64,000 bases of DNA, from assembly GCF_918797505.1 (NCBI RefSeq), contig NC_092795.1, positions 23,237,131 to 23,301,130 of the forward strand, in the 5' to 3' direction. The stretch's first letter is position 1; every line of letters begins with the position of its first letter. The position numbers were made by a program, and so were the translations under genes. Of the stretch, positions 40,831 to 52,503 are shown in pieces. This DNA comes from Bemisia tabaci. Its lineage: Eukaryota; Arthropoda; Insecta; Hemiptera; Aleyrodidae. The notes beneath the pieces were generated by a model that saw only the letters and a list, made by a program, of their open reading frames with translations, had not been told where the DNA came from and did not search any database.

Positions 40831-41935
40831 GCGCGGCGGCGGAAGTTAAAATCATTAAACCAAATTTTGTGTTTGTTCTTGCATAATTTTTTCTTTCATT
40901 TCTTATGAATGGAAGGCGAAGGCCTTGTTCATTAGAGATAGGTTTACGAAACTTGACTTTCGCGCAAAGTTCCGTGACCTTTTGCTAGTAGTGTTGACAG
41001 GGCTTTCCCAAAAAATGTGTTCAACACGAGTAAACACGTCTTATGCACCCCACCCCCGCTGGCACGTTCACTTGATGGTTTTTATTGATGTTTCAAAACG
41101 AATGAGAAGGGGGTGGCAAAATACATGGGCGGCAAGTAGGAAAATCCGGCCCTGTGAAAGACACAAGGTTTGAGAATCTGTTTTTTTTCTAGCGATCATC
41201 CTCGGAACATTAGACATAACAGGCGAATGAGAAGTCCTCCCTGCCGAACCGGGAAGAAAGAAAATTAAAAATCGATAACAAGTTGCAGGTAGAAAAGAAG
41301 ATAGTCCGTCGGCTCGTTGCCCTCCATTTCCTGTTTTGTTATAATTACTTCCTAATGACTTTTAATCCTCGAAACTACCTATTTAACACTTTTATTGCCT
41401 TTGCCGGAGACTTGCTAAGCCTGCCTAAGCCCTGCTAACACCTTTTAATACCCTCGAGGACTGTCAAATCATTTTAGATCCGCAGTGGTCTTAACGGTAA
41501 TTTTATACCCCGGATGAAGACGGCCCTTTTCAAGGGCTTGAGAGTCAGGAGCGTGTGAAATTCGTTGGTGCTGTAAATCATCCTCTAATTGGCGCTAAGA
41601 CTTTGAACCTTTTCCACTCACTCGAATCTCTTCTTTTTCGAGTGCTGCAACTTCGGGGGAGACGATTATTCCGTCCTCGTTCTCGAAACAAACCGTCCAA
41701 GACCGGAGAGGTCCGCATCGGCAGTCTCGTAACTTCTTGAGTTTACGCTGTGTTTAAAATCAAGGTGGCACTAGTGACAATGCACACAGGTTTTTAAACT
41801 TTTTCCGTTTAAATTCACTGAGAATATTGGATTCTAGGCGGGACAACCCGCTTTGATGGCATAGATTGCTTCATATCATTTAAGAAGGGAAACGATGAGA
41901 TTGTTAAATGTTAATGGGTTCACGGATCATTTGGC
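40831..41935. other. Spacer
   Basis: No gene or shared repeat. Short GCTAAG/CCTGCC words recur near 41413. Confidence 0.5.
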
Positions 41936-42099
41936 AATTTGTTTAACAGACCGGAGATGCTGAAATATATATGAAATTAAAATGATTTAATGCATTTTCA
42001 CTCATTGTTTTCTGATGATGGATTATATGTATCCGAAAATACATTGAAGAATTTAAATTTTATATATTTTTCAGCATCTTTGGTCTGTTAAACAAATTT
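41936..42099. repeat. 164-bp foldback element
   Basis: AATTTGTTTAACAGACCGG at the left pairs with CTTTGGTCTGTTAAACAAATTT at the right, and GATGCTGAAATATATATG with ATATATTTTTCAGCATC. An AT-rich loop separates the arms. Confidence 0.75.
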
Positions 42100-42371
42100 T
42101 CTAAGTAATACTATATGTATAGATGCCAATATGGTGCCTAAATTTAACGCTTTCGATGGGTCAGTCGCGCTAGTCCCGTTATGACGGTGTAAGCTTATAC
42201 CGAAGCAAAGAATAATAAGATCTATTAAAACGATAAGTTTTTACGTCCAGCGTCAACGTAACTATTCCTCACTGATGAACACGGCGTATGACGTCATCTA
42301 CCACGGTATTGCATGTCTTGGTCTTTTCCCCTTCAGTTTTATCAATCAGGGATACACTACACTTTTAATTT
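42100..42371. other. Spacer
   Basis: Unassigned. Confidence 0.45.
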
Positions 42372-42503
42372 GGACTATATTTTGCAATTAGGACCTTTAA
42401 TCACTGGCTCATCCGTAGAAAAAAACTTGTATGCGTAGGGAAACTAATGGTACATACGTCGTTTCTAAATCGAGCTAGAAATTGTAGCTCATAATTGCAA
42501 AAT
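42372..42503. repeat. Foldback family H, copy 3
   Basis: TTGGACTATATTTTGCAATT pairs with AATTGCAAAATGG, and the centre has AGGGAAACTAATGGTAC and CGTTTCTAAAT. Confidence 0.65.
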
Positions 42504-42504
42504 G

Positions 42505-42556
42505 GGGTGATGGCAACGTCCGACGTTTATAATGCGTTTTTTTCTGAACACGGCAG
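42505..42556. repeat. Q4 right-end fragment
   Basis: GATGGCAACGTCCGACG and GCGTTTTTTTCTGAACACGG then CAG are a Q4 right end. It stops exactly at the CATA that is also the left target duplication of the next Q4 copy. Confidence 0.7.
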
Positions 42557-42560
42557 CATA

Positions 42561-42813
42561 CTGCCGTGCTAAGGAAAAACGCCGTATGAGCCTTCAGGCG
42601 TTGCCTAGTTACCCCTAGCAAATCACTAATTTCCAGGAAAAGTTTTGATTTTTTGTCTACCAATTTCTCAGATTATTTTGTTTGTAATTAGATCTAAAAC
42701 GTCTAATAATTTCTCAGAAAAATATTCATAATTTTTCTCAAAAATAAACATAAAATCGAAGGAAATTTGGCAACTCTCGAATGTTCATACGGCGTTCTTC
42801 CTTAGCACGGCAG
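42561..42813. mobile_element. Q4 MITE with perfect 4-bp target duplication
   Basis: The 253-bp copy runs from CTGCCGTGCTAAGGAAAAAC to TTCCTTAGCACGGCAG, with CATA on each side (42557-42560 and 42814-42817). Central blocks: CAGATTATTTTGTTTG, AAAAATATTCATAATTTTTC, GGAAATTTGGCAACTCTCG. Confidence 0.88.
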
Positions 42814-42817
42814 CATA

Positions 42818-43201
42818 GGCAACACCATTTACAACTTGATTTCTCGCCGCTTCAGCTCTCTTGCGGATCAACTCTTAGCAAGCTCGATCTATGCGTCCTC
42901 CTTTCTTTCACATCGGCAGGGCATTATATGAGGTATATGGACTACGCGTTTGAGGAATTGGCTGCACTTCAATGCATTCGTAAATGCTGTTTGAGTCTAT
43001 TCCGCGAGTTATTTATTGCGATCCTCCCTTTGCTATTTCTCAGATCCCTGAGCTCCGTAGATGCGCTCTTAATAGAAGTAGAAGTGAGTAGCAGTTCGCA
43101 CCTAATGACCCGCATACTTCAAAGCAAGGCATCGACGTTCCACATCATAGTCGTCAAATTTCTCAACATTTTCCCGGGATTCCGCTCTTATGGAGAAGCA
43201 A
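42818..43201. other. Spacer
   Basis: The 145-codon forward frame here begins inside the Q4 end; I see no domain and do not call it a gene. Confidence 0.45.
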
Positions 43202-43408
43202 CACCGAAAAAAAATTGAGGTTGATTTAGCATTCTGGATGTAAAAAAAGTGTGCGAGAACTTATAAAATGCTGTAACCTGCAACAGTAGTTAGTTTTACA
43301 TATTGGCATTGCTGAGGTGTCTGCTGTAGCGAGTAATTCAGCATTTTATAGGTTTTCCCACACTTTTTCTCACCCAGAATGTTGAATCAGCTTCACTTTT
43401 TTTCAGTG
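43202..43408. repeat. 207-bp foldback MITE-like element
   Basis: CACCGAAAAAAAATTGAGGT pairs with CTTCACTTTTTTTCAGTG, and TTGATTTAGCATTCTGG with CCAGAATGTTGAATCAG. The inner AAGTGTGCGAGAACTTATAA and its inverse also pair. Flanks show no clear duplication. Confidence 0.75.
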
Positions 43409-44255
43409 GAGGACTTCAAAATCTGGTAGCGTGTTGTGAAATGAAACTTTTTCCGAAAAGAAGTCTATTGCTTGAAAATGATTAGCTGAGCTCCGTTTTT
43501 GGGATCATGACAAGCATTTGCTCAATTTATATATTTTTTGCCGCGCTGTGTAGTAATCAGTGACGAGCAAATGAATTTTCTTTTCGAATGGTTCCTTTTT
43601 CAATGAAAAGAGCTGGATTAAGAACAGCCGAACAATTTAGTGATCGCAGTAAGTCGTCTGACTTGTAAATTTGTACCGATTGGAACATTGGAAACTTAAG
43701 TCAAGAGAGAGATGAACAGAATAACTTGAAAAAGCTCAAATTAAGGTTGATGGATACATACTTTCTCCTAAATATTCAGAAAATTTTTCGAACTGACCGG
43801 TAAAAGAATGTGGAGGTCACAAAAATGGCCAATGGACGTTTTCTGCCCTCAAAACCCCATTTTTTCAAAGGTGTTCATGAAAAATCCAAAACAATTGCCT
43901 TTCCTAACTTCTCTAGACACTCTGCAATTTGACGATACCCGTTTTGAGATGCAATCTCAACGAAGCTGAATTCCCTAAATACTTCGAGTTAAAACAAGTA
44001 GGATCCATCTCTGATTGGCTCTCGTGTTTTAGGCATCCCCGGTGTCATACACAGGAAGGAGGAGAATATTCTCCGCATGCAAAGATTACGAACTGGAATG
44101 GACCGGGAAATCAGGGGCACACCAGGGGAAAAGGGGATGAGAGAGGGACCATAAGCGAGGTGAGGGATTTGGGAATGATTTGATCTAAGATTACGAAACA
44201 CGCTCTATCTGTGTAATCTTTTTCCCGATTTGTGACATCCCTGAGTCGTCGTGTC
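43409..44255. other. Spacer
   Basis: No gene or shared repeat. Confidence 0.5.
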
Positions 44256-44702
44256 TTAAGATGAATCGATGGACGCCATATTTTGAGTCAAAACGACCTG
44301 CGATCTATCGCATCAATTGGTTCCATTTTTTCAGCTACTCGTCATTTTTCTCAAATTTTGAGATTGCAATTCTGTTGTCAGGAGACGAAAAAATTCACTT
44401 ACCTATTTTGATAAACATATTCAACGTAATGATGGCGTGATTTTTTTGGAAGAAAAATATTGCATTCGATCTGATATCGAAACTGCACTCAAATGCTATA
44501 TTTTTCCTCTCAAAAACCACGTCTTCATTGCGTTAAAGTTCGTCAAAATTGGTAAGCGAATTCTTTAGTCTCCTGACAACAGATTTGCGATCTCAAAATT
44601 CGAGAAAAATGACTAGTAGCTGGAAAAATGGAACTAACAGATGCGATTTATTGCATGTCGTTTTGAAATAAAATACAGCGTCCATCGAATTACTTCCCTT
44701 AA
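44256..44702. repeat. 447-bp long-arm palindrome
   Basis: TTAAGATGAATCGATGGACG pairs with CGTCCATCGAATTACTTCCC at the right end. Inner blocks GCGATCTATCGCATC, TGGTTCCATTTTTTCAGCTA and TTGTCAGGAGAC recur inverted. Length, arm size and the near-terminal GCGAT(A/C)TATCGCATC motif match the palindrome at 4544-4992. Confidence 0.75.
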
Positions 44703-46549
44703 AATTTATTTATTTATTTAACATCAGTGTACATAAATGCCACATGTTGCGGCTCACAATACTTGTCAAACCCCCCCCCCCCCCTTAAATTTACACATTA
44801 ATATAATATAGGTACATTAAAGATCATAGGGAAGCATTTGAGAATATTACAAAAATTTACAAAATAAAATAAAAGGGACAGAAAATTACAGTTAACTATA
44901 CTAAAAATACTCCAGGTTTACTCCCGGCCGCTAAAAATCGTCGGGTTTCCACGTCGAACTCGGCAAAAGTGCCTCGCGTGACTCCTCAAGCACAATGGAC
45001 GCGAATGAGCTCAGTTTATTCCCGTCTAATTAGGTTTCTTCGGATATTATCGGAAATAGCCACCGAAAGATCCGGTAATTCATACGTCGGGAAGTAATGC
45101 GACGGGGAGAGGGGTCGGGGGGCGGGTTTCAATCAAATGCAAAAGGGGACGGGCCCGCGTTAAATGTCTGCGCAGTCAGTGAGAAGATTATAATTAGGGC
45201 GCATTGAGATTTAAGTTCATCGAGACGGCGAAATGCATGTGATCAGCTTAATTGGGCGCTTTCAAAGCCAAAGCGGGGGACAACTCAGGCGCAGGCGAAC
45301 CGAACGCACACCCGAGATCAAAACTCGGATGCATTCGCCTGTCACCGATGGATGTCCGCTGTCTGTGTATCATCGTTTGATGATCCTGCGGCTTGATCAT
45401 TTGCATTCAGAGTCGGGGCTCCGATCAAGGTCATTGCCCCCCCCCCCCCCCCCCCCGCCACCCCCCAGACACCAGTAATTGATGCAACGAATGCAAATAC
45501 AGTGTAATCGGCGCACTGACAGAAGTAGAGGATGTCAATGGCAGGGTGGCATGAAACGTAAAAAAGAAATGAAAGATTGGAAACTCCAGTGAAATATTTC
45601 ATAAAATTTCACGAGGCTTTGAAATATTTCATATTTTTCAGGAGCTAGAGAATGCAACCCGCACTCAGACGCACAAAACTAAGCCCTCACAAGTGTATTG
45701 TAAACTATTACTAACTAATCGGACGATACCTCACACAGCATTTTCAAACTCTTCACTCCATTTTGCAAAGTGTAACTGAGTTTTTCATAGTTTTCTCTCT
45801 ACAATCCTTGAGACTCTCCGATTTTCCCAACAAACGTGGTTGCTTAGTCTTGGTCCTGAAAAGCTGCCGTGAATCTTGTTCAACATTTTATCTCCGTACC
45901 TGAAATTTTCCCACACGGGACTAGATGAATCAGTGAGAACGAAAAGACACCAACTCGGTGACTAAAAAATGCTCAATTTTCATTAAAGAGAGTCAGTTTT
46001 CTTAAAGATCATTGAAGTTAACGCATCTGTTCCAACTCGGACCTTCAAAGTGTCCTCAAGTACTCGTCTCTCGGCACCAAAAATCTTTTTCTTGTGCTAA
46101 CTTCTTCAACTACCGTTCAATTTTGCGTGTGTTTTGATTATTTTCATTTTTTCGAGTTGGTGTGTTTTCGTTATCACTGATTCAAATTCTTTCATTCTTT
46201 CTTTCATTCTTCCTCCGGATAGCCAATATTTCCCTCACTACAAAAAGGAGTCTGGGTAATCTCCCTCAAAGCTCCAGTTGACGAGGAAGCCGCACAAAAA
46301 GAGAATCACAAGTGCCTTCATCCCTAAGCAGCCCCGCAGACCCGGGGGGGGGGGGGGGGCTGGTTTTCCGCGAACCAACGTCGAAGCACTCCATCACCTG
46401 CATCGCGCATATCTCGTTATTATTTCCCCATGCATCACTTAGTCGGAGTCGTAAACTTAATTTTCGAGTTTCGCTAACGCAGTGTTTATAGCTTTTCACT
46501 CTCGGCCGTCGCGCAACGCGTGTCCCTTTCACGTTGGCCTAGCCTCCTC
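44703..46549. other. Long spacer with GC-rich patch, no gene
   Basis: C runs lie at 44770-44784 and 45437-45456 (twenty C), and a G run near 46343. A GC-rich patch spans 44925-45480. Frames of 80-90 codons on both strands are dominated by homopolymers. Confidence 0.5.
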
Positions 46550-46713
46550 CAGTGGCGTGGCGTGAATAATCGATTATCGATATCGCGCCATTTGAAGCTA
46601 TGGTAAAGAATCGATTACTAAGGTGTTCGCTGCGAACACCCTGATAATCGATCTTTTTTCATAGGTTTAAATGGCATAACAATCGATGTATCGCAATTCA
46701 CGCCACGCCACTG
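46550..46713. mobile_element. HAT-1 MITE, best preserved copy, perfect 8-bp duplication
   Basis: The 164-bp copy runs from CAGTGGCGTGGCGTG to CACGCCACGCCACTG, flanked by GCCTCCTC on both sides (46542-46549 and 46714-46721). The element is a near-continuous palindrome whose centre is the perfect hairpin GGTGTTCGCTGCGAACACC. Confidence 0.95.
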
Positions 46714-46721
46714 GCCTCCTC

Positions 46722-47233
46722 GGTCCCCGGTCTGAGAAGTTTCGGCTTAATGAAGCAGCGTTGATGTTGGTATTCAAAAGCCGTGTGATATCCCGCCCCC
46801 GCCCCCCGTCCCCCGGATGCAGGTGAAATTGAACGTGTCGCGATTAACTTACTTAAGCCTCGCCCTCGCCCCGAGAACCAGCCCTCGAGGTTTCTGCTTT
46901 GAATTGGGATCGCTCGGCCCCGGTCGTCCTGAATACGGACGACAGAGCGGTAATGAAGCTAATTAGGTATGTTGGTTATGTTCGACAGCCGAGCCCGTGG
47001 AAAGGGGCATTGAAATATTGAAAACTTACAGATTTTTTAGTTTGAAATTTCAGAGGTAATTTTAAGTAAACATTTTCCCCATCGTAAGCCACGGTTACTG
47101 TGCATTCCTCAGCGTTCTCTATAGAGTACACAGAGTCGTAATGTAAATGGAGGAGCTGGCGCCACTGTTAAGCATTTTTCAGGTCCAGAATTCCGAGACT
47201 TTTGTCCTGTGTCACGCCGGGTCACTTTTCCGA
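46722..47233. other. Spacer, GC-rich start
   Basis: No shared repeat or gene. Confidence 0.5.
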
Positions 47234-47533
47234 CAGGGTGTCTACAAGTTCGGAATTTCCGGAAAGTCTGGAATTAGTACTGATTTTTAAGGGCGGTCCA
47301 AAAGTACTGCAAAAGTGCGGAAATTCCGCAAGAAGGTCCGGAATTTTTTATCGTTTTTGTCACGATTTGAGCGAGGAATTCAAATTTTTGAAATTTCTCG
47401 AAATACGTCAAATGAGGGTACTGAAGAATTAGTGAATTTTTCCGTTGAGGAGGTACCGAATTTCTCGGAAATGTACTAAAAAAGTACTGTAAAAGTACTA
47501 ATTTTTGGTCAGCCTGTTTTGGTAGACACCCTG
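47234..47533. mobile_element. STEP element, full length
   Basis: The 300-bp copy runs from CAGGGTGTCTACAAG to TAGACACCCTG with all internal blocks. CCGA lies on both sides (47230-47233 and 47534-47537), a possible 4-bp duplication. Confidence 0.85.
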
Positions 47534-47918
47534 CCGATACATAATCGATTGTTTTCAATACTCGAGGACCTGGTCATCTGATGTAAACAAAGAGGATAGG
47601 AATCACTACGTAGTCTCCATCGCCATTTTGGATCGAAAATGTATCGAAAAAGTGACCGAAGTTCGGCGCACACCGGGCTCGGAACTCGTCGACCAGAACA
47701 TGGCGCCAGCTCTCCCATTTCCACTACGACTCCATGTTTTCTATGATAGCCCCCTAGCGACTTAAATTCCACCCAAATTCTTCCGCTTAACAGACAAGTT
47801 ATTTCAAAATAAGTCCCCTGTTATCCAAATGTTAGTGAATGCATCGTCAACTCTTGGGGAACACACTGCATGGACTGTGCGTGAATGGGAACGTGTTCGG
47901 CAACTATGTTTAAGTGAG
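47534..47918. other. Spacer
   Basis: Unassigned, no gene. Confidence 0.45.
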
Positions 47919-48197
47919 CAGGGTGTCTAGCATTAGGATTTTTCCGATTTTCCCGATTCTATCAGGATTTAATCCCGATTGCATCTGGATTTGAGGAAAA
48001 ATCTGTCAAAATCAGGAATTGAGAAAAGTCGGCCGTCCGCTTATTTTCCGTTAATTATCCGCTATCCGTCCGTTAATTTTTCTCCGCAAAAAATCAGGAT
48101 TTGGAAAAATTATAAAATCAGGATTTAGCAGTTGAAAATCAGGAAAAATCAGGATTACATCAGGATTACCCAAAATGAAAAAAAACTAGACATCTCG
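47919..48197. repeat. STEP-related element with AGGATTT words
   Basis: It starts CAGGGTGTCTAGCATTAGG and ends CTAGACATCTCG, so the termini resemble STEP. The interior is different and made of repeated ATCAGGATTT, AAATCAGGAA and CCCGATT words. Confidence 0.6.
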
Positions 48198-49122
48198 GTG
48201 AGGTTCATTCCAGTCTGTAACTGTAGCAACATGTAAAAAAGTAATTTTCGAGACAGTCTCTGACACCGTGGGAGCCATCCAAAGACGGAAAAACGGTACA
48301 TGACTCGGTTGTTTAACGCTATCCAAATGCGTATTTTTCACAAGATTTCCCATTTAAGTACCCAACAAGGATAAACACGAGTTGACCCTAAATCAAGACC
48401 GCGGCCAACGACGGAGAAATCCGGGGACAATCAAGAACATCCTTAACACAGATTCTCAGTCCTTTCCTCCTTGTTTATAGGTTGTATACCCACAGCACCA
48501 CAACGGAAGGACGGGGGGAGGGGGTTGAAAGGGGGGGGGGGAGCATTTAATCTCGGAACCGTCGCGGCTGTGACCGGCGAGAGAGTCGACGGATAATTTT
48601 TATCCTCATTCTTGGCGAACTTCAATAAAACTCCCAAGTTTTTATGTCCGGCCAGTATGATCCGCGCAGAACAAATGAAATTAGCGTTTTTACCGTCGCC
48701 TCCGGGGATTCCTGCCGTTCCGTGAAGTGAGATCAACCTTGTTTGTTTTTGTTTGAAACAACGTATTCAGCGTTGATTCCTCTTCATGAAAGCTGGAATT
48801 TAAATGTTTTCAAGCCTTCAGCTGTCCCTGGCCGGTGAACGCTGTTCAGTTGAGATCTGCATCGAATCAAAGGCATTTTCGTAGAAGACTCATTTTTTCG
48901 GCTAATTTTTAGAACGACGTATGCGCTTTTGATTGCATGCACGAATAGGCGCTTTCTCACGCATGGGTCATACATAAAGCTCTCGGAAATTAAATGAATA
49001 ACTTGTGTGATCAGTAGAATTCTCTTTGCGGAAGATACAACCTGTGTTCCATGATCTGAAAATACTTCTGTGACATTCAGAGTCCCACCACAAAGTAGCA
49101 ATGTTGCCCATGCGTTCAACTT
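48198..49122. other. Spacer with G tract
   Basis: A purine-rich patch with G runs at 48510-48541. The longest frame of the window, 210 codons on the minus strand (48784-49416), crosses from the STEP copy into this spacer and is not called a gene. Confidence 0.5.
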
Positions 49123-49420
49123 TAGGGTGTCTGCAAGTCCGGTATTTCCGGAAAGTTTGGAAACAGTACTGATTTTTTTAACGGCGGTCCGGAAGTATTG
49201 AAAACGTGCGGAATTTCCGCAAGTAGGTCCAGAATTTTTCATTTTGTCGCAAATTTGAGGGAGAGATTTAACATTTTGGAATTTTCCAAATTTCGTCAAT
49301 TGGAGGTATTGAAAAAGTACTGAATTTTTCTGTTGTGGAGGTACTGAATTTCTTGAGAATGTACTGAAAAAGCACTGTAAAAGTACTGTTTTTGGCCAGC
49401 CTGTTCTAGTAGACACCCTG
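49123..49420. mobile_element. STEP element, full length
   Basis: The 298-bp copy runs from AGGGTGTCTGCAAG (preceded by T) to TAGTAGACACCCTG. AACTT occurs on both sides (49118-49122 and 49421-49425), extending to AACTTT if the first T belongs to the flank. Confidence 0.85.
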
Positions 49421-49425
49421 AACTT

Positions 49426-50048
49426 TGTCTTGACAGCGTGAGTTTTATTGCGTGTCTCAAAATTTCGGTCGACATGTCTTAAAGAGACCTCACTGGATTT
49501 TTTCTAAAATTGAATAGAAAAGTTGAATGAAATTGGAAGTAGCAACATCATCTTTGTTTTTCCGGGGGAAAAAAATCACTTTAAAACACGGATTTCTCAT
49601 TTTAAAAATCCACAACGGGGTTATCAAAAACGCACTCTTCTCGCACTCGACGTCGGCCAGGTGGGTGTAAATCAGTCAACACGCGAACGCACCACTAAAC
49701 ACTTTTCCGCTCCCGTTTTCCTCGGCATGCTATTAATCAACACCCACACCCCGTTGCCACATCACCCTCTAAAATCCACCGATTCTCGCGGTGGCTTCGG
49801 GAGAAATCCTCGCGACCGGACAACGCCGCTCTCCTCCGCGGCCGATTATAATAATTTCCGCGGCGATATTGATATCACGGCTTATATTCACACTAATCAT
49901 GATTTAGCCACGTCTTGCCGGGGGCAGGGCGCGGGGGAGGGGGAGGCCTCTTACCTGCCGCAAATAAAACGAGTCATGAATAAATTTAAAAATCCCTCAC
50001 TCTCAACCTCGGTGCCTCGCCGCAGCCGCACAGTGGACAGGGAGTCTA
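49426..50048. other. Spacer, partly GC-rich
   Basis: A 185-codon forward frame (49523-50080) covers most of it and ends inside the TA-1 element. I see no domain, and the composition is that of the other GC-rich patches, so no gene is called. Confidence 0.45.
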
Positions 50049-50280
50049 TATTGGAAATAAAAAAAACACATCGGATCTAGAGTCCAGACTCTTGAAAACA
50101 TTGACAAGACAATGGACTCTTGATTCAATCAGATTTTTGCTTAAATCAAAAGGAAATCCGCTCAAATTAAGAGGTCTGGTTCTTGATTTAAGCAAAAATC
50201 CGATTGAATCAAGAGTATTTTTTTTGTCGATGTTTTTAAGAGTCTGGACTCTAGATCCAATGTGTTTTTTTTTTCCAGTG
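50049..50280. mobile_element. TA-1 MITE fused to a STEP left end
   Basis: The left end has lost two bases (TATTGGAAATAAAAAAAACA) and the right end CCAGTG joins directly to TGTCTACAAG of a STEP element whose first five bases are missing. The arms are otherwise typical. Confidence 0.8.
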
Positions 50281-50573
50281 TGTCTACAAGTCCGGAATTT
50301 CTGGAAAGTTCGGAAATAGTGCTGATTTTTTAAGGGCGGCCCGGAAGTATTGAAAAAGTGCGGAAATTTCGGTAGAAGGTCCGGAATTTTTCATTTTTGT
50401 CGCAATTTGGGAGAGAAATTAAAAGTTTTGAAATCTTTTGAATTTCGTCAAATGGAGGTATTGAAAAAGTACTGAATTTTTCCGTCGAGGAGGTACTAAA
50501 TTTCTCGAGAATGTACTGAAAAAGTACCGTAAAAGTACTGATTTTTGGCCAACCTGTGTAAGTAGACACCGTG
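50281..50573. mobile_element. STEP element lacking its first bases
   Basis: From TGTCTACAAGTCCGG to AGTAGACACCGTG, with internal family blocks intact. The right end abuts a VG element. Confidence 0.8.
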
Positions 50574-51195
50574 GTGGATCGAGTCAATAGTAGAGTACCT
50601 GTATAGGGAGAGTAGCGACAGATGTGAAACTCCGAAAGTCCATCAGGCCTTCACCGATGCCTCCGCGAATAAAGTTAGGGCCCAAAAGGGCAGCCAACCT
50701 ATGAATTTCGAATGTCCAGAGCGATTTACAAATACAATTGTTACGAACCGTCGTTTAGAAAGCATGTATTTGGCTTACTTTTTGCATAAATTTACTTATT
50801 TTTGCGAAAGAACGCTCATTTATGTACATTCTTAGCCATCTTGGTTAGAATTGAAATCTGTAGGCTGGCAGTGAAATTTTGTGTGTTAGAAGTTGCTCAG
50901 AAGGGTGGCTGCACTTTTGGGCCCTAAGCCCTCCATGAACCGATCTGTCGCTACTCTCCCTATACAGGTACTCTAGTCAATAGGAGAGGTCTGACTAAAT
51001 TCGGAAACTTTAAACGCTTATAACTCCGCTTATACACAACTTCAAGGTTCTGAATGTGGTTCCAATGGGCTCCTCGAGAAATTTTCTGCGTTAAGCACCC
51101 CTTGATAATTAAAATGTGTCGAAATAAACATCAAAATTTGCGGTTTTAGTCAAAAAAATTATGTCCGACCTCTCTAGTTGACTCGATCCACTGTG
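50573..51195. mobile_element. VG element, copy 2, carrying a nested insertion
   Basis: The left TGGATCGAGTCAATAG and right GTTGACTCGATCCACTGTG are VG ends. The interior GAGGTCTGACTAAATTCGG, CGCTTATAACTCCGC and TTGCGGTTTTAGTCAA matches copies 1 and 3. An unrelated 385-bp element is inserted 16 bp from the left end. Confidence 0.8.
50591..50975. mobile_element. Element W in VG, perfect 8-bp target duplication
   Basis: The 385-bp element has perfect inverted ends for about 30 bp, beginning TAGAGTACCTGTATAGGGAG. The duplication GTCAATAG is perfect (50583-50590 and 50976-50983), pointing to a hAT-type insertion. The inner GGGCCCAAAAGGGCAGCC and GGGCCCTAAG patches are not known to me, and no frame is usable. 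Confidence 0.88.
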
Positions 51196-51229
51196 AGCCT
51201 CGCTTCGTTTGACGGTGGACGAATCCCGC

Positions 51230-51483
51230 CTGCCATGCTGAGGAATAACGCCGTATGTACTTCTAGTTGTTGCCGAATTGCCCCCAAAAAAATATGAATT
51301 TTGGGGGGTATTTCCTAATATTTTTTCTTTGAAATTTTCAGAGGAGTTTGACTCAATTCGATACAGCGTGGCCGAAAATTTTTGAGTGAAAATGTTAATA
51401 ATTTCTTTTGAAAATTCATATTCTAACCGAAGCAATTTGGCAACGTTAGGATACTCATACGGCGTTCTCCCCTTAGACGGCAG
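51230..51483. mobile_element. Q4 MITE
   Basis: It runs from CTGCCATGCTGAGGAATAAC to CTCCCCTTAGACGGCAG. The interior is diverged, and the flanks (CCGC, TATT) do not match. Confidence 0.75.
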
Positions 51484-52277
51484 TATTTTTCCAGAGTTCC
51501 TGGAATTAGGGCAGGAAAAATAATTGCGACGGCTCCTCTGTCCTCAGGTTGCAAATCGGTGAGCTTGCGGGGAAATTGGACGCTGAATGGAATTACCGTT
51601 TCGGTGTCGAGGTAGAAACAGCGTAGGTGCTCTTTATCTCAACGTGCAGATAGGTGCTTTTACACGCAATTCAATCGAGGGTGTTTTGTAACAGCAAACC
51701 AACAGCATTAGGAAGCGGCGAATTCACTCGTTCTTAGCAGTTAGTGAAGTGTTAGATTGATACTTTTGGCGGATTTGAGTGTACATTTTACCAGAAGGAA
51801 CTCCTTTATCGGGCCCTTCTATGAAACGACGTATCTGCACTAGAGTTACTAATCTATAGTCAAAGTTTATAATGCGCAGCTACGATGTCAACGAAGCAAA
51901 TCTTTTCCCATGCTACACTTTTCTTGGAAAATACTGACAAAACAGTTTTCCTTAAAATTGTCTGTGTCCGTTTTACACCCATTCAGTTGATAAGATGACA
52001 TGACATGTAATTAATCATCGTAATTCTAATGCCACCTCGTGGAATTTCTTTAGATTTTACCAATGTTGCATCAATCAAAATATTTTAATTATCATTTAAA
52101 TTTTTGAAAACCTTTTGAAAAAATTAAAAGTTACATTTTATCTGATTTCAGGTGAGTTGACACACTTTTCATACAGAATTGGGTAATTACATTCCTACTC
52201 CGACCGGTAAGTTAGAAATCCAATCCGTCCGTAGCTTTCAGGTAGAAATCAAATATATCGTAGTCGGCGGTGAAACT
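51484..52277. other. Spacer
   Basis: Unassigned, no gene. Confidence 0.5.
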
Positions 52278-52503
52278 CCCAAACCATGTATCTCTGTTTG
52301 CGACGTTTCCAATCTCCTGTCACATTTTATATTTTCAAATGGAAAACAATTTAACGGCAAGTCTGAGAAACTGCCTTGATTTTTCTTCTACGTGCGACGA
52401 AAATTCTGTGACAATTGTAAGAAATGATTTTGATTTGTTTGCGCTTTAAAAAATAAAACAGGAGCAGAAATTTCAAAACACCGCATACGAGATGTGTGGT
52501 TTG
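52278..52503. repeat. Foldback family T, copy 2
   Basis: CCCAAACCATGTATCTCTG pairs with AGATGTGTGGTTTGG, and CCAATCTCCTGTCACATTTT with AAAACAGGAGCAGAAATTTC. The related arms at 35693-35916 share the same words. Confidence 0.65.

Noticed and set aside
48784..49416. Longest open frame (210 codons, minus strand)
   Set aside because: Half of it reads through a STEP element on the antisense side, the rest is unique AT-rich sequence, and no domain, start context or splice pattern supports a gene.
49523..50080. 185-codon forward frame
   Set aside because: It crosses a GC-rich patch with low stop density and terminates inside a TA-1 MITE; no domain is recognisable.
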